DNA of 12,417 bases from Irineochytrium annulatum. Its lineage: Eukaryota; Chytridiomycota; Chytridiomycetes; Chytridiales; Chytridiaceae. Shown piece after piece: positions 8,130 through 12,417 of the stretch. Positions within the stretch are counted from its first letter, which is position 1. The number at the start of each line of letters is the position of its first letter. The translations under genes were made by a program, and so were the position numbers. The stretch covers positions 1 to 12,417 of the forward strand of contig JADGJL010000688.1 of NCBI GenBank assembly GCA_027600665.1. The letters run 5' to 3'. Under the pieces are notes generated by a model that saw only the letters and a list, made by a program, of their open reading frames with translations, was not told the origin of the DNA and did no database searches.

Positions 8130-9608
8130 ATGCTCTCGCTGCTCCTTCTCGCGACCGCCGCGGCCGCGACGCCCCTGGTCGTCCGCAACTACGGCTACGA
8201 CGACTGCTCGACCTCGGAGGGCAGCTGGCAGGGCCAGAACTACGACTGCGGCGCCGGGGACGACTCGAAGTTCCGCCAGTGCGCCAATGGTGAGTTTCTC
8301 TTCCTGCGCTCTTGCATACTCCTGTTCTCTGCTCTGCTCGGATCCGTTGGGAGATCGCGGAGCGCTTATTGGGCGATTAAGGCTGCTGCGGTGTCTCGGA
8401 CACGCGACTCCGACGATGGCACGGCCTTGCAATTTTCTTCTGCTTCATTGAATGCGCTTCTCACGCGTTTCCTTCCCTCTTCCCATTTTCCTCCCCCCAG
8501 GCCAATGGGTGGTGATGCCTTGCGCTGCTGGCACTCACTGCGAGGTCGAGCCCTGGCTGAAGTCCCACTGGTCGCCCTGCGTGACCGGCGGGTCGGGCGG
8601 CTATGGCGGCTACGGTGAAGAGGGCGGCTACGGCGGCGACGAGGGTGGCTACGGCGACGAGGAGGAGGGCGACTACGGCGGCTACGAGGAGGAGGAGGAG
8701 GGTTACGGCGGCTACGAGGAGCCCGAGCACCCGAGCTACACTCCCCCCGCCCCGAAGTACACCCCGCCCGCCCAGTACACGCCCTCCAAGCCGCCGACCT
8801 ACAGCACGCCCACTCCTACGCCCAAGTACGGTCAGGTCTCCGAGAAGAACTGGGGTGGTGGTGGCGACTGCTCCAAGGGTGAGGGCTCGTGGAAGGGCCA
8901 GGTTTGTACATCGCCTTACTACATCCGAAGCGGCACATTAACAACGTTCAATTCGCGTACACAGAACTACGACTGCATGGGAGACTCCTCGAAATTCCTT
9001 CAGTGCGACCACGGCAAGTGGGTCCTGATGCCTTGCGCTAAGGGCACTCACTGCGAGCGTGACCCCTGGCTTAAGTACCACCAGTCCCCCTGTGTCGGCG
9101 ACGGTGGCTCGCACGGGCACGGACATGGCGGGTCCGCCGGATCCTACGGCTACAAGGCCTTCGAGGTTGAGGAGAAGAAGTACGACGATTACGGATACCA
9201 CGAGGACTGCTCGAACTCGCACGGCAGCTGGAAGGGCCAGAACTACGACTGCGGCGCCGGTGACAAGAGCCACTTCCGTCAGTGTGACCACGGTAAGTTT
9301 TTTTATTTTTTAACTCTATACTCGCATCACTATTTTCTTCGCTGAACATGCTTATAACGCTTTTCTTCTTAGGCAAATGGGTCACCATGCCCTGCGGAGC
9401 TGGTACTCACTGCGACGTCAACCCTTGGCTTCAGAAGCACTGGTCCCCTTGCGTCGGCGGAGGTGACTACGGAGGCTACGAGAAGCCCAAGCCGAAGCCC
9501 GAGCCGAAGTACGCTCCCAAGCCCAAGCCGTCGCCCAAGTACGAGCCGAAGTACACGCCGTCCCCCAAGTATACCCCCCCGGCTTACACCCCCCCGCCGA
9601 AGTACTGA
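8130..9608 (+). CDS. Secreted protein with three CBM19-like chitin-binding domains and Tyr-rich linkers
   Basis: Predicted 374-aa extracellular or cell-wall protein. Four exons: 8130-8289, 8501-8901, 8965-9292 and 9373-9608 (1125 nt; introns 211, 63 and 80 nt). Residues 1-14 (MLSLLLLATAAAAT) form a short signal peptide. Three six-cysteine repeats follow, with Cys at 26-80, 177-230 and 269-323. Each reads roughly DC-x6-W-x-GQNYDC-x5-KF-x-QC-x2-G-x-WV-x-MPC-x-GTHC-x3-PWL-x3-SPC. This matches the CBM19 pattern (as at the C-terminus of yeast chitinase Cts1: QC..GkWV...CaxGTxC). Linker 1 (about 83-127) is Gly/Tyr/Glu-rich and then Pro/Tyr/Lys-rich to about 163. Linker 2 has a HGHGHGG patch. The tail (334-374) repeats PKY and PPKY. 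No catalytic domain and no GPI or transmembrane signal is seen. Chitin binding is inferred from family resemblance. Confidence 0.88.
8587..8730 (+). repeat. Gly-Tyr-Glu coding repeat (linker 1)
   Basis: Degenerate in-frame units of GGCGGCTACG and GAGGAG encode GGYGGYGEEGGYGGDEGGYG and onward (residues about 83-127). It is strongly acidic and Tyr-rich. The bias also creates a spurious open minus-strand frame over the same bases. Confidence 0.8.
8731..8828 (+). repeat. Pro-Lys-Tyr coding repeat (linker 1, second half)
   Basis: In-frame repeats of the YTPPAPKY / YTPPAQY / YTPSKPP type at about residues 131-163, resembling extensin or adhesive-protein motifs. The same type recurs in the C-terminal tail. 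Confidence 0.75.
8902..8964 (+). other. 63-nt stop-free intron inside CBM19-like domain 2
   Basis: GT at 8902 and AG at 8963-8964, phase 0, with a TTAAC branch-like site. It is removed because the flanking GSWKGQ|NYDC then matches the intact domains 1 and 3. Its length is a multiple of three and it has no in-frame stop, so retention would insert 21 residues (VCTSPYYIRS...) rather than truncate the protein. Confidence 0.75.
9478..9605 (+). repeat. PKY/PPKY repeat encoding the C-terminal tail
   Basis: Repeated codons AAG CCC AAG CCG and CCC AAG TAC give about 41 residues (334-374) of KPKPKPEPKY, SPKY, EPKY, TPPAY and TPPPKY. The tail is strongly basic and has no hydrophobic end, so no GPI anchor. 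Confidence 0.8.
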
Positions 9609-10480
9609 TCGTACAAAAATACGTACGAGTTTCATAGTCTTTCGGTCTCGCATACAGATTTCTAGCTTTCTTTTGACCCCTACTTTTGAGTATCGTGTGC
9701 TTTGATGTTGTAGTGTGTTATCTTCGTGGATTCCTTCCTTTTCCCCGATGTATTTTACTTATTTTCAGAGATATTCGTCACTGAACGATGCCAGGAATCT
9801 ATTCCTTCTCTTTGACATACCGGCTCCTTACATGGCGCCTTTAACCTGTGTGTAACTCTTCTCTCGAATTTTATTTCTTTCCGTGATTGAAGAGGAATGT
9901 AAAGAAATGTTTAAATCTTCGCATGTGTGTCTATTATAATGTCTCAGTCTCGTTGCGCACTTTATGCGAGCCAATATTTACTTACAGTAGTAATTGCTAC
10001 CCACGCACACCGCCACGCTCCAGCCTATTTGAGGCTACAGGTAGGGGGAACCTCCCGCACTGCCCTGGCGCGCCCTCACGTCGGCCGGGGTCAGAGAAGA
10101 GGAAGGGAGAAAACCACACATACACACGAAGCTGGTTAGCCGCTTGCACTCTGCGCAGTTAGGCGTAAGTGTGTGATATCGAGGATTCGCTCATGCGTCC
10201 ACCAAACTCGCTGCTGCATCAGTTCATGGTACCAACAAACGAAAGTCTTATATTACAATTGTAAACGTTCGCCATTCATGCAAGGTGTTACTAAACCAAT
10301 GTCCACAGGAGTTAAGGTGAAAAAAAGGATTACTGTGCGGCTAAGTCGCAATAACAAGAATCAAAGAAAGAAATCCTTTTGCGCGTTGTGAAGTTGTTGT
10401 CGACTCCCAACTTGGTATCATAATTCCGATTGAGCAGATCTTTCCTTTTGTTCAGGGCAAAATCAAGCATTTATGCGTGC
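9609..10480. other. Convergent intergenic region
   Basis: Between the stops of the CBM19-like gene (plus) and the acyltransferase gene (minus), so it should contain both 3' ends. The plus-strand sequence just after the CBM19-like stop is T-rich. A GC-rich island at about 10000-10090 has small self-complementary stretches (AGCCT/AGGCT near 10023-10037). No convincing ORF, tRNA or repeat seen. Confidence 0.6.
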
Positions 10481-12061
10481 TTACAGCTCGTGGTCCGTCC
10501 CTGACAGGTTCACCGGGAACGAGTAGCCATCTCCTCGGACCCTGAGCGAAGGAAGAAGATACGGCGGTTAACTTCTCCACGCGTCCTCACACAATCCGCA
10601 AGCGCAAAGTACTCACTTTGCATTCACAGGAAGAAACCAAGTCCTCGCGTCCACCCCAAACACCTCTATCCAATTCTCCCTCCACGTGCCCAGGTCGTAA
10701 TAGTTCACCACGGGGTGATACTTGACGTCCCCGCTCGCGGTCCGCACGCGCCTCCCGCCCTCCATGCTCTCGATTGTGGTGCGGTTCGCCAGCAGCAGGC
10801 CCGTGTGCATGGCCGTGAACATGAGAAGGCACAGGGCGAAGACGGCGCTGAGGATGAAGAGCATGATCCAGTTCACGTCGACCATGTACATGTACTGTGA
10901 GGGTTTTTGATGAGAATCAGAAAAAAATCGAAACACAGAGTAGGAATGAAAGGGAGGAGGAGCTCACCGCGTTGTCGCCTTCGTTTTTGATGGCGAGGAG
11001 GAGTTGGCGGAGGAGGTTGAGGAAGATGTAGAGGCAGTAGAGGAAGGCGTACACGACGAACAGGTCTGATTCGAGAGGATTTAGTAATACGTCCAGGAGA
11101 TTAGCTGAGTCTATTCCCATGGACTCGCCTCCATCCTCTAACGACATCTCCATTGAATCCCGTTCGCTTCTAACCCGTGTAACTCCTTTTCTTCGTTCCA
11201 TGCGCTCCAATCAGTTCGACCCCGAGCTCGCCACTCATGCCTATCAGCGCCGATTCCAGCCATCCATGCAACCCCGCTTCCTCCCATTCCCACGCAACCC
11301 CATCAACCAAAACATCAAAACGCAATACTCACAAAAGAACTTTAAGTTGTGAAAGCCCACACATTGATTGATCCACGGGCAGTGGTGATCCATCTTCAAC
11401 ACGCATTTCCCGCAGCTCGAGCAGTGATGGCTCCTGTCGGGCTTCCAGAACCCGCACTTCTTGCACCACCGCCTTGTCCCGTTCCGCTTCGTCTCGACGC
11501 TCACCCAACCTCCCACGCTGCCGCCGGCTTCGAGATCCACCATCTCGTTCCCATTGCCGCCAGTTAGCAAACCCGAATCGTTGGCTGGCCGACGATCGAG
11601 GAGCCCCGCGCGGTCGCCGTAGACGTCCAAGCCGAGCTCTCCTGAGGGGGATTGTGGGAGGCCACCACCGGGGGTCGGGTCGGTGATGAAGCCGGGCGGT
11701 GGGGCCGCGACGCCGGGGATGGGAAAGCCGGGCTCGACGGTTGTGACCTTGTAAAAGGTGTAGACGAAGAGAAAGGCGAGCGGCTGGAAGAACAAGACCG
11801 TGATGACTGTTTTCGCTTTCTGTTAGGCAACTGAAGAAAACAACGGCCAGGAAAGAAAGCCAGTGAGGCTCACCGAACACCGGCGTGGACTTGACCTGCT
11901 TGTACGCTGAACATCATGCACGGTCAGATGGGTAAGCAAGTGGGAGACAACGACAACGCACCGACGGCCACGAACGACGTATAGCTCCATACAGCCAGAC
12001 CGTACACCAGCAGCGGCGGGATCCGCGAGGCCCAAAGCATCGCCGTGCCGAGGATGGTCAT
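10481..12061 (-). CDS. DHHC-type protein S-acyltransferase (palmitoyltransferase)
   Basis: Membrane enzyme that palmitoylates cysteines of target proteins. Six exons on the minus strand: 12061-11962, 11906-11874, 11806-11333, 11065-10968, 10894-10617 and 10541-10481 (1044 nt, 347 aa; introns 55, 67, 267, 73 and 75 nt). Two N-terminal membrane spans (about 14-33 and 45-62) are followed by a Gly/Pro-rich cytoplasmic stretch. The cysteine-rich domain spans about 159-198 ([20 protein letters not shown], then [20 protein letters not shown]), with DHHC at 184-187 and Cys187 the acyl-carrying nucleophile. Spans 3 and 4 lie at about 203-225 and 243-268, followed by the conserved TTIE at 274-277. The C-terminus ends GDGYSFPVN...DHEL. 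Intron 2 must use the third of three nearby AGs to stay in frame. The size and topology resemble fungal Pfa3-type enzymes, but I do not assign an orthologue. The start is the first ATG that gives the expected span 1. Confidence 0.93.
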
Positions 12062-12400
12062 CGCGGGAGGAATGTGGAGGCGGGCCAGGGATCAATAAGG
12101 CGATCCAATGAGCCGAAACTAAATTGACAAGCTTTACGAGCCACCACAGGAAGGAGCAGCCTCGCGTCCATCCCTGCACTTACTCGTCGCCCGCTGATCA
12201 AGGAAGATGCCGGGGAACGCGGTTGGAGGAGTGCGGGATCACGACCATCTTGTCGGCTTCCAATGGACCATAAGTCCTGGGACCCTCCTTGCGTTGTTAA
12301 CATCCTCGCAGCGTCCGACGTGCTTCTACGGAGTGCGGAAGGAGGTGTTCGAGGCACACACTTTCCGGCATTCGGCAACCCGTTTGAACATTAACGCACC
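12062..12400 (-). promoter_or_regulatory. Leader/promoter of the acyltransferase gene with a possible 5' UTR intron
   Basis: On the minus strand a strong donor GTAAGT begins at 12183 and an ATTTAG acceptor ends at 12119, giving a 65-nt candidate intron of typical size for this genome. The frame entering the acyltransferase ATG from that acceptor meets a TGA, so the upstream exon would be non-coding for the enzyme. Several upstream ATGs are present, so uORFs are likely if the leader is this long. Confidence 0.35.
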
Positions 12401-12417
12401 AAAAAAAAAAAAAAAAA
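12401..12417 (+). repeat. Terminal run of 17 A
   Basis: The window ends in 17 consecutive A. This could be a homopolymer at an assembly break or the start of a longer A-tract. No poly(A) signal or transposon precedes it in the visible sequence. Confidence 0.9.

Noticed and set aside
8461..8730. Long minus-strand ORF opposite the Gly/Tyr/Glu linker
   Set aside because: It is the shadow of the repetitive, GC-biased coding strand; its Leu/Val/Ala-rich product has no family resemblance.
8938..9291. Minus-strand ORF opposite CBM19-like domains 2 and 3
   Set aside because: Shadow of the real exon 3; the plus-strand frame has conserved cysteine repeats.
11329..11880. Alternative minus-strand frame of 183 codons through the acyltransferase
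   Set aside because: It is the +1 shadow of exon 3. The DHHC domain lies in the other frame.

Overview
This window is eukaryotic nuclear DNA, most likely from a fungus. It carries five protein genes in about 12.4 kb, and all five are interrupted by short introns. I placed 22 coding introns, 43 to 267 nt long. All are GT-AG, and every exon set sums to an intact reading frame with matching phases. The fungal call rests on compact spacing, small introns (some with TACTAAx-like branch sites), a fungal-type major facilitator, and a secreted protein with chitin-binding (CBM19-like) repeats. I cannot name the species. A zoosporic or other early-diverging fungus would fit, but that is inference.

Layout: (1) 142-1070, minus strand: COX13/COX6A, a small subunit of cytochrome c oxidase, four coding exons. 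(2) 1071-2104: a divergent intergenic region with an unusual cluster of inverted repeats (1143-1523) and, nearer the transporter, a possible leader with a short upstream ORF and a 20-bp tandem repeat. (3) 2105-4634, plus strand: an SV2/sugar-porter-like MFS transporter in eight exons, one only 22 nt. (4) 4635-6398: a long gap with no recognisable gene and one weak minus-strand ORF. (5) 6399-7521, plus strand: ribulose-phosphate 3-epimerase, five exons, all active-site motifs intact. (6) 8130-9608, plus strand: a secreted protein with three six-cysteine CBM19-like domains joined by Gly/Tyr/Glu-rich and Pro/Lys/Tyr-rich segments. (7) 10481-12061, minus strand: a DHHC protein S-acyltransferase, six coding exons, convergent with gene 6. 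The window ends in 17 A residues.

The genes do not form a pathway. They look like an ordinary arrangement: a respiratory-chain subunit, a membrane transporter, a pentose-phosphate enzyme, a cell-wall or chitin-binding secreted protein, and a palmitoyltransferase. I found no mobile element, CRISPR, rRNA or tRNA. The most distinctive item is the CBM19-like repeat protein. Its intron positions record the duplication history of the domains, and its tyrosine-rich linkers suggest a structural or adhesive wall protein. The next is the inverted-repeat cluster between COX13 and the transporter, which could be a structured RNA.
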